DNA of 64,000 bases from Novosphingobium umbonatum (GTDB taxonomy: Bacteria; Pseudomonadota; Alphaproteobacteria; Sphingomonadales; Sphingomonadaceae). Made by a program: the position numbers and the translations under genes. The notes beneath the pieces are model-generated. The model was not told where the DNA came from. It saw only the letters and a list, made by a program, of their open reading frames with translations, and did not search any database. Within the stretch, counting starts at the first letter, position 1. Every line of letters starts with the position of its first letter. This document shows, one piece after another, positions 35,662 to 45,787 of the stretch. Location: NCBI RefSeq assembly GCF_004005905.1, contig NZ_SACO01000010.1, positions 1-64,000 on the forward strand, written 5' to 3'.

Positions 35662-36654
35662 TTACAGCACCTTCACCGCTACGTCCTGCGCGGCGGCGCG
35701 GGCGAGCGGGTTACGCAGGGGAAGGGCAAAAGGCGCGGCGCTGATTTCGAACACGTCGCCCTCGGCGGTTTGCACATTGTCGCTGAAGGACAGGGTGGCG
35801 GTGCCGAAGAAATGGACATGCACATCGCCCGCGCGGCGGAACAGATCATATTTGAAATGATGGTGTTCCAGATTGGCGATGGAATGCGACATATTGGCCT
35901 CGCCCGACAGGAAGGGCTTTTCCCAAACCACCTCGCCCGCACGGCGGATCAGGCTGGTGCCGCGAATATCGGCAGGAACCTCGCCGATCAGCAATTCGGC
36001 GCCAAGGGAAGCCACGCGCAGCTTGGAATGGGCCAGCCACAGGTAGTTATGACGCTCGGTCACATGGTCGGAAAATTCATTGGCCAGCGCGATGCCAAGG
36101 CGGAAGGGCGTGCCATCCGCGCCGATCAGATAGATACCGGCCAGTTCGGGCTCCTCGCCGCCATCCTGCGCAAAGGCGGGCATGGTCAGCGCCGCTTCTG
36201 GGCCGACCAGTTGCGAGCCATCGCCCTTGTAGAACCATTCGGGCTGCTGGCCGACTTGCCCTGCTGCGGGCTTGCCGCCTTCCACGCCTTCCAGGAACAT
36301 GCGCATGGAATCGGTCAGCTTTTCGCCAGCGGCTGCGGCGGCATGCATTTTGTTTCGGCCTTCTGCCGAACCCAGATGCGTCAGGCCCGTGCCGGTCATC
36401 TGCAAATGGGCCGGGTCGGCATGGTCAATCGGGGCCAGCAGGCGGCCAGCGGCCAGTTCGGCGGCAATGTCGACCACCGCGCCGCGACCAGCGATCTCGG
36501 CCTGCGCGGCAAGGCTGTTGCCAGCGGCAATCGCGGCATGGGCCAGTTCGAGCGTGGTGGTTACGCCGTTCAGGAAAAAGGCTTGATCGCCATCGGCAAG
36601 GATCAGCGAGCGGGCGCCATCATCGGCGCGATGTTGCAACAGGCGAAGAGCCAT
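35662..36654 (-). CDS. FAH-superfamily 2-keto-3-deoxypentonate dehydratase (AraD1/XylX-like)
   Basis: A 330-residue fumarylacetoacetate-hydrolase-fold enzyme. Metal-site and family segments are EPELAGIYLIG, GIALANEFSDHVTER, RVASLGAELLIGE and the HVHFFGTATLSF ending. In this operon it most likely dehydrates L-2-keto-3-deoxyarabonate to 2-oxoglutarate semialdehyde, as XylX does for the xylose intermediate. The ATG at 36654 has a GGAGA site; a longer frame is rejected. It is 4 bp from the sugar dehydrogenase. Substrate assignment is by context. Confidence 0.82.
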   Translation of the reverse strand: MALRLLQHRADDGARSLILADGDQAFFLNGVTTTLELAHAAIAAGNSLAAQAEIAGRGAVVDIAAELAAGRLLAPIDHADPAHLQMTGTGLTHLGSAEGRNKMHAAAAAGEKLTDSMRMFLEGVEGGKPAAGQVGQQPEWFYKGDGSQLVGPEAALTMPAFAQDGGEEPELAGIYLIGADGTPFRLGIALANEFSDHVTERHNYLWLAHSKLRVASLGAELLIGEVPADIRGTSLIRRAGEVVWEKPFLSGEANMSHSIANLEHHHFKYDLFRRAGDVHVHFFGTATLSFSDNVQTAEGDVFEISAAPFALPLRNPLARAAAQDVAVKVL

Positions 36655-36714
36655 GGAAGTCGTCTCCGAAATCCCCCGCCGCTGGTGTGGCGGCGGGGGC
36701 AATGGTGAGGTGGA

Positions 36715-38241
36715 TTAGAGCGTCAGCACGCCATCGATCAGGCGCGGTGCGCCATCGCCACGCGCGCTATCGCGCAGGGCGGCAGGCAGCAGATTGTCCG
36801 ACAGGTTCTGATAGCAGACCGGACGCAGGAAGCGGTCGATGGCCATGCTGCCCACCGAAGTGCCGCGCGGATCGGTGGTGGCGGGGAAGGGGCCGCCGTG
36901 GACCATGGCGTGGCACACTTCGACGCCCGTGGGCCAGCCATTGGCGAGGATACGGCCAACCTTGCGCTCCAGAATCGGCAGAACGCTGGCGGCCAGCGCC
37001 TCGTCGGCATCGTCCATATGCAGCGTGGCGGTCAGCTGGCCTTCCAGACCCTTCAGCACAGCGGCAAGTTCGGCCGCATCGGCGCAGCGCACCAGAATGG
37101 AGCTGGCGCCGAACACTTCATGGCCGAGGTTGGGGTTGGCAAGGAAAGCTGCAGCCGTGGTCTGGAAGAACACCGCGCCGCCCTGCGAGCCTTCACCGCT
37201 TTCGCCAGCGGCCAAGACTTCCACGCCTTCCTGCTCGGCCAGCAGGGCGGTGCCCTTGCGATAGGCCTCGCAAATGCCCTTGGTCAGCATGGTCTGGGCA
37301 GGAGCTGCCGCAACGCCAGCCTTGGCGGCTTCGACAAAGGCGTCCAGACCTTCGCCCTCAATCGCCAGCAGCAGGCCGGGGTTGGTGCAGAACTGGCCCG
37401 CGCCCATGGTGAGCGAACCGGCAAAGCCCGTGCCCAGCGCCGCGCCGCGCGCCTTGAGCGCTTCAGGCAGCAGCAGGACAGGATTGATGGCGGAGAGTTC
37501 GGCATAGACCGGGACCGGAACCGGACGGGCAGCGGCCAGAGCGGCCAGCGCCAGACCGCCTGCGCGCGAGCCGGTGAAGCCTACCGCCGTAATGCGCGGA
37601 TCTTGCACCAGCGCCGCGCCCAATTCGTTGGACGGGCCGGTCAAATGGCCGAACACGCCAGCGGGCAGACCGCAAGCGGCCACCGCCTTGGCAATGGCCG
37701 AGGCGACCAGACCGCCGGTGATCGGATGGGCGGGATGGCCCTTGACCACCACGGGGCAACCGGCGGCCAGCGCCGAGGCGGTGTCGCCGCCTGCGGTGGA
37801 GAAGGCCAGCGGGAAGTTGGATGCGCCAAACACGGCAACCGGACCGACAGGGATCATGCGCAGGCGCAGATCAGGGCGCGGCAAAGGCGCGCGATCGGGC
37901 AGGGCGGGGTCGATGCGGATGCCCTGCCATGCGCCAGCGCGCACCACAGAGGCAAACAGGCGCAGCTGGCCCATGGTGCGGCCACGTTCGCCTTCCAGAC
38001 GGGCGCGCGGCAGGCCGCTCTCGCTCATTGCAGCCACGATCAGATCATCGCCCAAAGCCAGAATTTCATCGGCAATGGTTTCAAGGAAAGTGGCGCGGGC
38101 CTCGTTGCTGATGGCGCGATAGGCGTCAAAGGCTTCGTCGGCGGCGGCGCAAAGTGCGGCTACATCGGCCGGACCATGCACGGCAAAGGGCTCGCCCTGC
38201 GGCTCGCCGGTCACGGCGTTGATCGAGTGGAACTGGGTCAC
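36715..38241 (-). CDS. 2,5-dioxovalerate (2-oxoglutarate semialdehyde) dehydrogenase
   Basis: A 508-residue NADP-type aldehyde dehydrogenase. Landmarks are [20 protein letters not shown], the cofactor motif FTGSRAGG, catalytic Glu in [10 protein letters not shown] and catalytic Cys in [10 protein letters not shown]. This subgroup ([14 protein letters not shown]) is the one that oxidises 2-oxoglutarate semialdehyde in pentose and hexarate pathways. It completes conversion of L-arabinose to 2-oxoglutarate. Gap to the FAH gene is 60 bp. Confidence 0.9.
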   Translation of the reverse strand: MTQFHSINAVTGEPQGEPFAVHGPADVAALCAAADEAFDAYRAISNEARATFLETIADEILALGDDLIVAAMSESGLPRARLEGERGRTMGQLRLFASVVRAGAWQGIRIDPALPDRAPLPRPDLRLRMIPVGPVAVFGASNFPLAFSTAGGDTASALAAGCPVVVKGHPAHPITGGLVASAIAKAVAACGLPAGVFGHLTGPSNELGAALVQDPRITAVGFTGSRAGGLALAALAAARPVPVPVYAELSAINPVLLLPEALKARGAALGTGFAGSLTMGAGQFCTNPGLLLAIEGEGLDAFVEAAKAGVAAAPAQTMLTKGICEAYRKGTALLAEQEGVEVLAAGESGEGSQGGAVFFQTTAAAFLANPNLGHEVFGASSILVRCADAAELAAVLKGLEGQLTATLHMDDADEALAASVLPILERKVGRILANGWPTGVEVCHAMVHGGPFPATTDPRGTSVGSMAIDRFLRPVCYQNLSDNLLPAALRDSARGDGAPRLIDGVLTL

Positions 38242-38283
38242 TTGGGGTCTCCGTGGGTTTTGGTCAGGCGCTGTGGCAGCGCT

Positions 38284-39594
38284 TTATCCATCAATGGTCG
38301 GATCGGGCAGCACATCGGTGGGGCGCGAACCCCACAGGGCGTAAAACAGCACGTAAAGCTCGCAAGCGGCCGTCAGCAGGAAGGAGTTCTGCAAACCGTA
38401 ATGGTCGGCCAGCCAGCCCTGCACCACCACCAGCGCGCCACCGGCAATCGCCATGATCAACAGGCCCGAGCCTTCTTCCGTCAGCGGGCCAAGGCCCTTG
38501 ATGCCCAGCGTGAAAATGGTGGGGAACATGATCGAATGGAACAGGCCCACCGAAATCAGCGACCACATGGCCAAGGGACCAGAGGTGAAGGTGGTGATCA
38601 GCATCACCACAAAGGCACCGGCAGAGAAAGCGGCCAGCACTTTGCCCGCATCCACCTTTTGCATGATGGCCGAACCGGCAAAGCGGCCCACCATCATCCC
38701 GCCCCACAGGAAGGAGAGATAGCGACCGGCTTCTTCGGGCGTCAGTTCGGGGGCGATATTGGGCTGGGTGACGAAATTGACGAACAGGTTGGCCACGCCG
38801 ATTTCGGCGATCAGATAGATGAAAATGGCCGGAACGCCGAAAACCAGATTGCGATGCTTCCAGAGCGAATGGCTCTTGCGTTCCTCTGCCGCCAGACGGT
38901 TGTTGGCGCTGCTCATCGCGGGCAGGGGGAAGCGGATGAACACCAGAGCCAGCACCACCAGCACGCCCGCCACCAGCGCATAGGGCAGGATCACCGAATG
39001 GGCGTCGGCCATACGTTCGGCCTGCGTCAACACCGTGCCGGTGGCCGCCGTGCCGCCCTTGGACCGGCCAAGGATCAGATAGGCGCCAAACATCGGCGCC
39101 AGCATCGTGCCCGCCGAATTGAGCGCCTGCACCAGATTGAGGCGCGAGGAAGCCGTTTCCGGCTTGCCCACCACCGCTACATAGGGATTGGCCGCGACCT
39201 GCAATTGGGTGATGCCGCAAGCGATGACAAACAGCATCGCCAGCGTCACGCCATAGGAGGGGATCGAGGCAGCCAGCATCATGCCCCCAGCACCGCCCGC
39301 CATGATCAGCAGGCCCACCACGATCGCCAGCTTATAGCCCACTTTCTCGATCACCTTGGCCGCCGGAATCGAGGCGACGAAATAGGCGATGAACCATACC
39401 GATTCGATCAAGGTGGTCTGGGTATAGTTCAGTTCGAACACCGAGCGCAGATGCGGCAGCAACGTGTTGTTGATGACTGTGATAAAGCCCCACATGAAGA
39501 ACAGCGTCGCCAGCAGCGACAGGGCGGGGCCATAGCGGGAGGGGCCATGAGAAGGGTCGGCTTGAACCTGGGCGGTGGAAACGGGCGGCGCCAT
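38284..39594 (-). CDS. Sugar:proton MFS transporter, FucP/GluP-like
   Basis: A 436-residue transporter with about 12 membrane helices. It begins with LSLLATLFFMWGFITVINNTL and NYTQTTLIESVWFIAYFVAS, typical of the fucose/glucose-galactose permease group. The ATG at 39594 is preceded by GAGAGGAC. It is the first gene of the minus-strand operon, divergent from the mutarotase gene across a 149-bp control region. It probably imports L-arabinose and perhaps galactose. Confidence 0.88.
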   Translation of the reverse strand: MAPPVSTAQVQADPSHGPSRYGPALSLLATLFFMWGFITVINNTLLPHLRSVFELNYTQTTLIESVWFIAYFVASIPAAKVIEKVGYKLAIVVGLLIMAGGAGGMMLAASIPSYGVTLAMLFVIACGITQLQVAANPYVAVVGKPETASSRLNLVQALNSAGTMLAPMFGAYLILGRSKGGTAATGTVLTQAERMADAHSVILPYALVAGVLVVLALVFIRFPLPAMSSANNRLAAEERKSHSLWKHRNLVFGVPAIFIYLIAEIGVANLFVNFVTQPNIAPELTPEEAGRYLSFLWGGMMVGRFAGSAIMQKVDAGKVLAAFSAGAFVVMLITTFTSGPLAMWSLISVGLFHSIMFPTIFTLGIKGLGPLTEEGSGLLIMAIAGGALVVVQGWLADHYGLQNSFLLTAACELYVLFYALWGSRPTDVLPDPTIDG

Positions 39595-39655
39595 AATGTC
39601 CTCTCGAAACAGATGTGCCGGACGCATGTGGCATACCGGCTTGCACTCTCATTAT

Positions 39656-39666
39656 TTGTCGGACTA
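39656..39666. promoter_or_regulatory. Candidate GntR operator in the MFS/mutarotase divergent region
   Basis: TTGTCGGACTA matches the palindrome TTGTC-N-GACAA at 9 of 10 positions. A similar site, TTGTAAGACAT, lies before the TonB receptor at 46002-46012. Both are in divergent control regions on either side of the gene for a FadR-type GntR regulator (42789-43550). Confidence 0.45.
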
Positions 39667-39743
39667 TATGGGGCGCGTGTCTGCGTCAATGGGCAAGCTG
39701 TAACACGGCGGCGGAATCTGGCGCGAAGTTGGGAGAGTAAGGC

Positions 39744-40907
39744 GTGAAAAAGGCCGGAATGACAAAGGTTTCACTACTGGTTACCGCATTGGGTTTTGGC
39801 CTTGGCCTTGCCGGTGTCGCGCAGGCTGCCAGCGCCGATCAGGCCGTGGCGGGCAAATTGAACGATGGCACGCCGGTTCCGGTGATCACGCTGAAGGGCA
39901 AGAATGGCGTTTCGGCCAAGATTCTGGCCTATGGTGCGACTTTGCAGTCTTTTGTCGGGCCCGATGCCAAGGGCCGTCTGGCCGATGTGGCGCTGGGCTA
40001 TGACGATCTGGATTCCTATATCCATCACCCCAACTATTTCGGCGCCACGATTGGCCGCTATGCCAACCGCATTGCCGGTGGCCGCTTCACGCTGGATGGC
40101 CAGACCTATCAATTGCCGCAGAATGACGGGCCCAACAGCCTGCATGGCGGCGGCAAGGGTTTTGACAAAGTCTTGTGGAAAGTGGTCAAGGTCGAATCCG
40201 GCCCCGTGGCCAAGCTGGTGCTGACCCATAGCAGCCCCGACGGCGATCTGGGCTATCCCGGCAATTTGCAGGCCAGCGTCACCTACACGCTGGATGACAA
40301 AGGTAATCTGGGCATTACGTTTGAAGCCAGCACCGACAAGCCGACCATCATCAACATGACCAACCACGCGCTGTTCAACGTGGCGGGCGAAGGCGCCAAG
40401 GGCGGCGCGATGGACAATGTGCTGACCATTCCCGCCAGCACCTATACGCCGGTCGATGCCAAGCTGATCCCCACCGGCGAATTGCGCAAGGTGGCGGGCA
40501 CGGTGTTTGACTTCCGCAAGGCTCGCCGCATTGCCGATGGATTGCGCGACGGGCACGACCAGCAGATCATCTATGGCCGCGGCTATGATCATAATTTCGC
40601 CATCGACAAAGGCCTGACGCCCGACATGAAGCTGGTGGCGCGTCTGGCCGATCCGGCTTCGGGCCGCGTGCTGGAAGTTTTGTCCACCCAGCCGGGCGTG
40701 CAATTCTATTCGGGCAATTTCCTTGATGGCACTCTGGTGGGCAAGGGCGGTCACCTTTATCGCATGGGTGACGGCATCGCGCTGGAGCCGCAGAAATTCC
40801 CCGACGCGCCCAACCAGAGCGCCTTCCTTTCCACCCGTCTCGATCCGGGCAAACCCTATCGCCACACGATGATCTATCGTCTGACCACCAACGCCGCTTC
40901 GCGCTGA
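39744..40907 (+). CDS. Secreted aldose 1-epimerase (mutarotase)
   Basis: A 387-residue galactose-mutarotase-fold protein with a signal peptide (about residues 1-29, ending VAQAAS). Family residues appear in NRIAGGRF, NSLHGGGKGFD, the NMTNHALFN His region and GYDHNFAID; the C-terminal catalytic Glu lies in GIALEPQKFPD. GTG start with a strong GGGAGAG site. Export places it in the periplasm, where it would speed anomer exchange before the dehydrogenase step. It is first in a two-gene unit with arabonate dehydratase. Confidence 0.9.
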   Translation: MKKAGMTKVSLLVTALGFGLGLAGVAQAASADQAVAGKLNDGTPVPVITLKGKNGVSAKILAYGATLQSFVGPDAKGRLADVALGYDDLDSYIHHPNYFGATIGRYANRIAGGRFTLDGQTYQLPQNDGPNSLHGGGKGFDKVLWKVVKVESGPVAKLVLTHSSPDGDLGYPGNLQASVTYTLDDKGNLGITFEASTDKPTIINMTNHALFNVAGEGAKGGAMDNVLTIPASTYTPVDAKLIPTGELRKVAGTVFDFRKARRIADGLRDGHDQQIIYGRGYDHNFAIDKGLTPDMKLVARLADPASGRVLEVLSTQPGVQFYSGNFLDGTLVGKGGHLYRMGDGIALEPQKFPDAPNQSAFLSTRLDPGKPYRHTMIYRLTTNAASR

Positions 40908-40936
40908 ACGCCAGCTATTGAAAGAACGAGAGTAGC

Positions 40937-42733
40937 ATGACTGAAAAATCCACGTCCAAGCTGCGCAGCCGCGCATGGTTCGACAATCCCGAAAACATCG
41001 ACATGACCGCGCTCTATCTGGAGCGTTACCTCAACTTTGGCCTCAGCCTTGAGGAATTGCGCAGCGGCAAGCCGATCATCGGCATCGCCCAGACCGGCAG
41101 CGATCTTTCGCCCTGCAACCGCCACCATCTGGTGCTGGCCGAGCGTATGCGCGAAGGCATCCGCGAAATGGGCGGCATCGCGCTGGAATTTCCGGTGCAT
41201 CCCATTCAGGAAACCGGCAAGCGCCCCACCGCCGGCCTTGACCGCAATCTGGCCTATCTGGGTCTGGTCGAAGCCATGTATGGCTATCCGCTCGATGGCG
41301 TGATCCTGACCACCGGTTGCGACAAGACCACGCCCGCGCTGTTGATGGCGGCGGCCACGGTGAATATTCCCGCGATTGCCCTGTCGGTCGGCCCGATGCT
41401 GAACGGTTGGCACAAGGGTGAGCGCACCGGCAGCGGCACCATCGTGTGGAAGGCGCGCCAGATGCTGGCCGCTGGCCAGATCGACGATGATGGCTTCATC
41501 AAGCTGGTGGCTTCCAGCGCGCCCAGCACCGGCTATTGCAACACGATGGGCACGGCCACCACGATGAACAGCCTTGCCGAGGCTCTGGGCATGATGCTGC
41601 CCGGTTCGGCCGCCATCCCCGCGCCCTATCGCGACCGTCAGGAATGCGCATACCTCACCGGCAAGCGCATTGTGCAGATGGTGCATGAGGACTTGAAGCC
41701 CTCCGACATTCTGACGCTGGATGCGTTCCACAATGCCATTGCGGTCAATTCCGCGATTGGCGGTTCGACCAATGCCCCGATCCATCTCGCCGCGATTGCC
41801 CGCCATGTGGGCGTCGATCTGCCGCTGAAGGATTGGCAGGATGTGGGCCACAAGATCCCGCTGCTGGTGAACCTGCAGCCCGCTGGCGAATATCTGGGCG
41901 AGGATTATTACCGCGCCGGTGGCGTGCCCGCCGTGGTGGCGCAATTGATGGGTCAGGGCCTGATCCGCGAGAATGCGCTGACCGTCAATGGCAAGACCAT
42001 GGGCGACAATTGCCGCACCGCCACGATCGAGGATGAAAAGGTGATCCGTCCCTTCACCACCCCGATTCTGGAAGATGCCGGTTTCCTTGTGCTGACGGGC
42101 AATCTGTTTGACGCCGCCATCATGAAGACCAGCGTGATTTCGGAAGAATTCCGCAACCGTTACCTGTCCAACCCCGATGATCCCGAAGCCTTTGAAGGCC
42201 CCGCCGTGGTGTTTGACGGCCCCGAGGATTACCACCACCGCATCGACGATCCGGCGGTGGGCATCACGCCCGAAACGCTGATGTTTATGCGCGGCGCTGG
42301 CCCGATCGGCTATCCGGGCGCGGCAGAAGTCGTCAACATGCGTCCGCCAGCTTATCTGATTACCGAAGGCGTTTCGGCGCTGCCCTGCATCGGTGACGGG
42401 CGCCAGTCGGGCACCAGCGGTTCGCCTTCCATCCTCAACGCCTCGCCCGAAGCGGCGGCCAATGGTGGTCTGGCCCTGCTGCAAACCGGCGACCGCGTGC
42501 GGATCGACCTGCGCAAGGGCACAGTCAACGTGTTGATCTCGGATGAGGAATTGGCCGAGCGTCGTAAGGCTTTGATCGATGCGGGCGGCTATGCCTATCC
42601 GGCCAGCCAGACGCCTTGGCAGGAAATCCAGCGTTCGGTGGTGGGCCAGCTCAACACCGGCGCCATTCTGGAAGGCGCGGAAAAATATCAGCGCATCGCC
42701 CAGACCAAGGGGCTGCCCAGAGACAATCACTAA
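40937..42733 (+). CDS. L-arabonate dehydratase (IlvD/Edd family)
   Basis: A 598-residue iron-sulphur dehydratase. Cluster-binding cysteines are visible in [19 protein letters not shown] and [10 protein letters not shown], and the substrate loop in [16 protein letters not shown]. The sequence ([21 protein letters not shown] start) belongs to the arabonate/xylonate branch rather than the branched-chain amino acid enzyme. It converts L-arabonate to 2-keto-3-deoxy-L-arabonate. D-xylonate cannot be excluded, but the surrounding arabinan-degrading genes favour arabonate. Confidence 0.9.
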   Translation: MTEKSTSKLRSRAWFDNPENIDMTALYLERYLNFGLSLEELRSGKPIIGIAQTGSDLSPCNRHHLVLAERMREGIREMGGIALEFPVHPIQETGKRPTAGLDRNLAYLGLVEAMYGYPLDGVILTTGCDKTTPALLMAAATVNIPAIALSVGPMLNGWHKGERTGSGTIVWKARQMLAAGQIDDDGFIKLVASSAPSTGYCNTMGTATTMNSLAEALGMMLPGSAAIPAPYRDRQECAYLTGKRIVQMVHEDLKPSDILTLDAFHNAIAVNSAIGGSTNAPIHLAAIARHVGVDLPLKDWQDVGHKIPLLVNLQPAGEYLGEDYYRAGGVPAVVAQLMGQGLIRENALTVNGKTMGDNCRTATIEDEKVIRPFTTPILEDAGFLVLTGNLFDAAIMKTSVISEEFRNRYLSNPDDPEAFEGPAVVFDGPEDYHHRIDDPAVGITPETLMFMRGAGPIGYPGAAEVVNMRPPAYLITEGVSALPCIGDGRQSGTSGSPSILNASPEAAANGGLALLQTGDRVRIDLRKGTVNVLISDEELAERRKALIDAGGYAYPASQTPWQEIQRSVVGQLNTGAILEGAEKYQRIAQTKGLPRDNH

Positions 42734-42747
42734 GGATCATACGAAAA

Positions 42748-42774
42748 GGGGCGGTGTAAAAACCGCCCCTTTTT
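42748..42774 (+). terminator. Rho-independent terminator after arabonate dehydratase
   Basis: GGGGCGGT (42748-42755) pairs with ACCGCCCC (42762-42769) around a short A-rich loop, followed by TTTTT. It lies 15 bp past the stop. Confidence 0.88.
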
Positions 42775-42788
42775 GTGTTCTCAATGGC

Positions 42789-43550
42789 TTAATTCTGAGC
42801 CATTTCCTTGCGCGTATCCTCCAGCGCCAGATCAACCAGCACGCGCATCGCTGCTGCTGCGGCCTCGCCATCGCCCGAGGCAATTGCCTCATAGACCTTC
42901 ACATGATCGGGCAACGGATTGCGCGGTAGGGCGCGGGCGCGCTGCTTATATTGCGTGGTCCAGTTGACCGCCGCGCCAATGCTGGCCGATAGCGTGGTCA
43001 GCGCGTCATTGCGGGTGGCGCGCAGGATGGCATCGTGGAAATCGCGGTCCGCCGCGCGGCCAGCCTCTGTGGCCAGCGAATGGCGGCGCATGCCCGCGAG
43101 CGCTTCCTTCATCGCGCGCAAATCCTCGCGGTCATGGCGTTCGGCGGCAAAGCGGGCGGCGGCGGGCTCCACCACGGCGCGCAGCTCGAAAATGCCGCGC
43201 ACGAAATTCTCGTCCGGCTCGCCCGCAAAGGCCCATGCCAGCACATCGGGGTCGAGCAGGTTCCAGCGGTTGCGCGGCAAAACCCGCGTCCCCGCCTTGG
43301 GACGGCTTTCCACCAGACCCTTGGCCGCCAACACCTGCATCGCCTCGCGAAAGGCGCCGCGCGATACGTCCAGCGCCTCGGAAAATTCCACCTCGCTCGA
43401 TAGCACCGTGCCGGGGGGGTAAACGCCCGAAACAATATCCGTGCCCAGCTTATGCGCGATGGCGCCATGCAGGCGGCGGCCTGTGCCACGGCGGGTGCGC
43501 GTGGGGGCGGGGTTGTCGTCTTCGGGCGGGGGGGACTGGTCCAAGATCAT
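42789..43550 (-). CDS. GntR-family regulator, FadR subfamily (FCD domain)
   Basis: A 253-residue regulator. The winged helix has VLSSEVEFSEALDVSRGAFR and VLAAKGLVESRPKAGTRVLP; the helical FCD effector domain starts VRGIFELRAVVEPAAARFAAE, with metal or ligand residues in DRDFHDAILRATRN. The start is uncertain: AGAGG directly abuts the ATG at 43550, while a TTG 6 nt further in is better spaced. It lies downstream of the GH42 gene on the same strand and is surrounded by L-arabinose genes, so it is their likely repressor, with arabonate or ketodeoxyarabonate as effector (inferred). Confidence 0.87.
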   Translation of the reverse strand: MILDQSPPPEDDNPAPTRTRRGTGRRLHGAIAHKLGTDIVSGVYPPGTVLSSEVEFSEALDVSRGAFREAMQVLAAKGLVESRPKAGTRVLPRNRWNLLDPDVLAWAFAGEPDENFVRGIFELRAVVEPAAARFAAERHDREDLRAMKEALAGMRRHSLATEAGRAADRDFHDAILRATRNDALTTLSASIGAAVNWTTQYKQRARALPRNPLPDHVKVYEAIASGDGEAAAAAMRVLVDLALEDTRKEMAQN

Positions 43551-43630
43551 CCTCTGTTGTCGGGCTCGCTTGCGGTCTAGCCGCAAGCGCCCCTTTGTTC
43601 GAGTGAATTATGCAAGGTGGGGGCAGCAGG

Positions 43631-45787
43631 TCAACGCTTGCCCGCATCCTCCTCCAGAATGGCCACACCCCATGCGCTCAGTTCCACCGCGCCGCCGCTG
43701 GTGATTTTCGCGCCGGACAGCAATTCCTGCGCCGGTTGGGGCGCGGTGTAGCGGGCGGGATTGGCGGAGAAATTGAGCACATAGCGGACATTATGCCCGT
43801 TCTTCAGCACGCCTTTGCGCAGCACCAGCGGGAAGCGGGCTGCTTCACCATCCGAGGCACCGGCCAGCGCGACCTCTTGTTGCAACAGCGAGGCCAGACC
43901 TTCATCGCTGGGCATGAAGCCGACATAGGTCACCTCGCCCTTGCCATAGTGGTTGCGGGTGATGGCGGCATAGGCGGGCCACGAAGGATGCTGGTAACGC
44001 GCCACCACCTGCGCGGTGGTCGGCTCCAGAAATTCCATCCACCACCGGACAGTGTTGGCCTTCTCGCCCACTTTCAGCGGATCACCGGCGAGGCTGACGC
44101 CCTGCGGCGCGGCGAACTGGCTGTATCGCACACCGGCAGCTTCCGCGATGCGGCCCGGTTGGTCGGCATAGCGGACCTTCACATTTTCATCGGAAAAGCC
44201 GCTTTTGAAGCTGTAGAGCAAATGGCCGCCCGATTTGGCATAGGCGTTCAGGCGGTCAATCTCGGCATCGCTGGCGGCATAAAGCGCGGGGACGATCACC
44301 AGCTTGTAGCGGTCTAGCGGGGTGGGCGTGTCGGGGGTGATGAAATCCACCTCGACATTCTGGCGATAGAGCGCGTCATAATAGCCGCGCATTACGTCAT
44401 TATAGGCCACCTGCTTGCCATCGGCGGTGGGCTTGAAGGAATCAAAGCCGGTCAGCGCCGTGTTGCTGACATAGATCGCCACCTTGTTCTGCTTGGTCAG
44501 ATTGGCCAGTTTGGGGCCAAGGCGGGCCAGATCCGCGCCGATTGTGGCGGCTTCCTTATAGGTGGCATTGGGCTTGAAGTCTTGGCTCAGCAGCCCGCGC
44601 CAATAGGTTTCGATCGCATTGGCGGTGGTGCCCCAATGCCAATATTCCAGCATATTGGCGCCATTGGCCAGATGGCTGAACGCTTGCAGGCGCAATTGGC
44701 CGGGATAGGGGGTCCATTCGGGGAACCCTTGCGCGGTGGTTTCGATCACCAGATAATTCTGGCCATGCTTGATCGAGCGCGCCAGGTCGCCGCCCAGCGC
44801 GATTTCGGTGCCGGTCAGATTGCTTTGGCCGGGGTGGTAAATGTCTATCCCCGCCACATCCAGCGCCTTGGCCGCCTGCCAATGGTTTACGTCGGCCTGC
44901 ACGCCATAGGAATAGCCGCGCCAGTCGAGATCGAAATTCTGCGTCAGGAACTGGTTCGGCTTGGCATGGGCGCGCACCAAGGCCGCCTGCCAGCCCAGAT
45001 AGTCGGTGACCAGCCCGCGCTGGAACTGCGCAAAGGCGGCGGACAGGCTGGCGTTGATCGAGCCATTGACGTTGGGAAAGTCTTCCCAGCGGTTGATCCG
45101 GTTGCTCCAGTAATTGAGTCCAAAGGCTTTATTGAGAGCGTCAAGGTCGCCGTTGAAGCGCTGTTTCATATGTTCGACAAATGCAGCCTGCACATTGGGG
45201 CCGCTGGTGCCATAGGCCTTGGTCTCGTTATCGAGCTGATAGCCGATGACGGCGGGATTGTCCTTCACATGGTCGACCAGAGCGACAATCGCACGCTCGG
45301 CGGCCTTGCGGAATTCGGGGCTGGTGATGTCCATGTTCTGGCGGCGGCCATAGCTATAGGGGCCTTGCGCGGTGATCGCCAGAACATCGGGGTGCTGCTT
45401 GGCCAGCCATGTGGGCACGGCATAGGTTGGCGTGCCGATGATGACCTTGATCCCCGCCTTGCCCATCGCGGCCAGAACGCGGTCAATATGGTGGAAAACA
45501 AACACACCGGGGGCGGTTTCCATCGTGCCCCATGTCGATTCTGCAATGCGCACCACGGTGATATTGGCCGCCTTCATCAGGCGCACATCCTCATCCAACC
45601 GGTCGGTGGGGGCATATTCGTCATAATAGGCCGCGCCGAACAGGATCTGGTCGGGCCACTGGTTCGCGGGCGTTGCTGTGGCGGGTTTGGCCGCTGCCAT
45701 GGCGGGCGAGGGTAGGGCGCAGGCGGGAAGGGCCAAGGCCAGCGCGCCAAAGCTGGCCATTTTCTGGAAATTCGGGGCGAATCGCAT
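43631..45787 (-). CDS. Secreted beta-galactosidase, glycoside hydrolase family 42
   Basis: A 718-residue enzyme with a signal peptide (about 1-31). The GH42 TIM barrel opens with FGAAYYDEYAPTDRLDEDVR. The acid/base is E188 (in LDNETK) and the nucleophile E349 (in LVIETTAQGFP). A trimerisation domain and a C-terminal beta domain follow. An ATG three codons upstream (45796) abuts the AGAGG ribosome site, so the ATG at 45787, 9 nt away, is preferred. GH42 enzymes often act on galactan or arabinogalactan oligosaccharides. It is divergent from the TonB receptor and leads into gntR. Confidence 0.92.
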   Translation of the reverse strand: MRFAPNFQKMASFGALALALPACALPSPAMAAAKPATATPANQWPDQILFGAAYYDEYAPTDRLDEDVRLMKAANITVVRIAESTWGTMETAPGVFVFHHIDRVLAAMGKAGIKVIIGTPTYAVPTWLAKQHPDVLAITAQGPYSYGRRQNMDITSPEFRKAAERAIVALVDHVKDNPAVIGYQLDNETKAYGTSGPNVQAAFVEHMKQRFNGDLDALNKAFGLNYWSNRINRWEDFPNVNGSINASLSAAFAQFQRGLVTDYLGWQAALVRAHAKPNQFLTQNFDLDWRGYSYGVQADVNHWQAAKALDVAGIDIYHPGQSNLTGTEIALGGDLARSIKHGQNYLVIETTAQGFPEWTPYPGQLRLQAFSHLANGANMLEYWHWGTTANAIETYWRGLLSQDFKPNATYKEAATIGADLARLGPKLANLTKQNKVAIYVSNTALTGFDSFKPTADGKQVAYNDVMRGYYDALYRQNVEVDFITPDTPTPLDRYKLVIVPALYAASDAEIDRLNAYAKSGGHLLYSFKSGFSDENVKVRYADQPGRIAEAAGVRYSQFAAPQGVSLAGDPLKVGEKANTVRWWMEFLEPTTAQVVARYQHPSWPAYAAITRNHYGKGEVTYVGFMPSDEGLASLLQQEVALAGASDGEAARFPLVLRKGVLKNGHNVRYVLNFSANPARYTAPQPAQELLSGAKITSGGAVELSAWGVAILEEDAGKR

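Noticed and set aside
36898..39747. Long plus-strand frame opposite the aldehyde dehydrogenase and MFS genes
   Set aside because: Antisense shadow; no recognisable protein and it conflicts with two well-supported genes.
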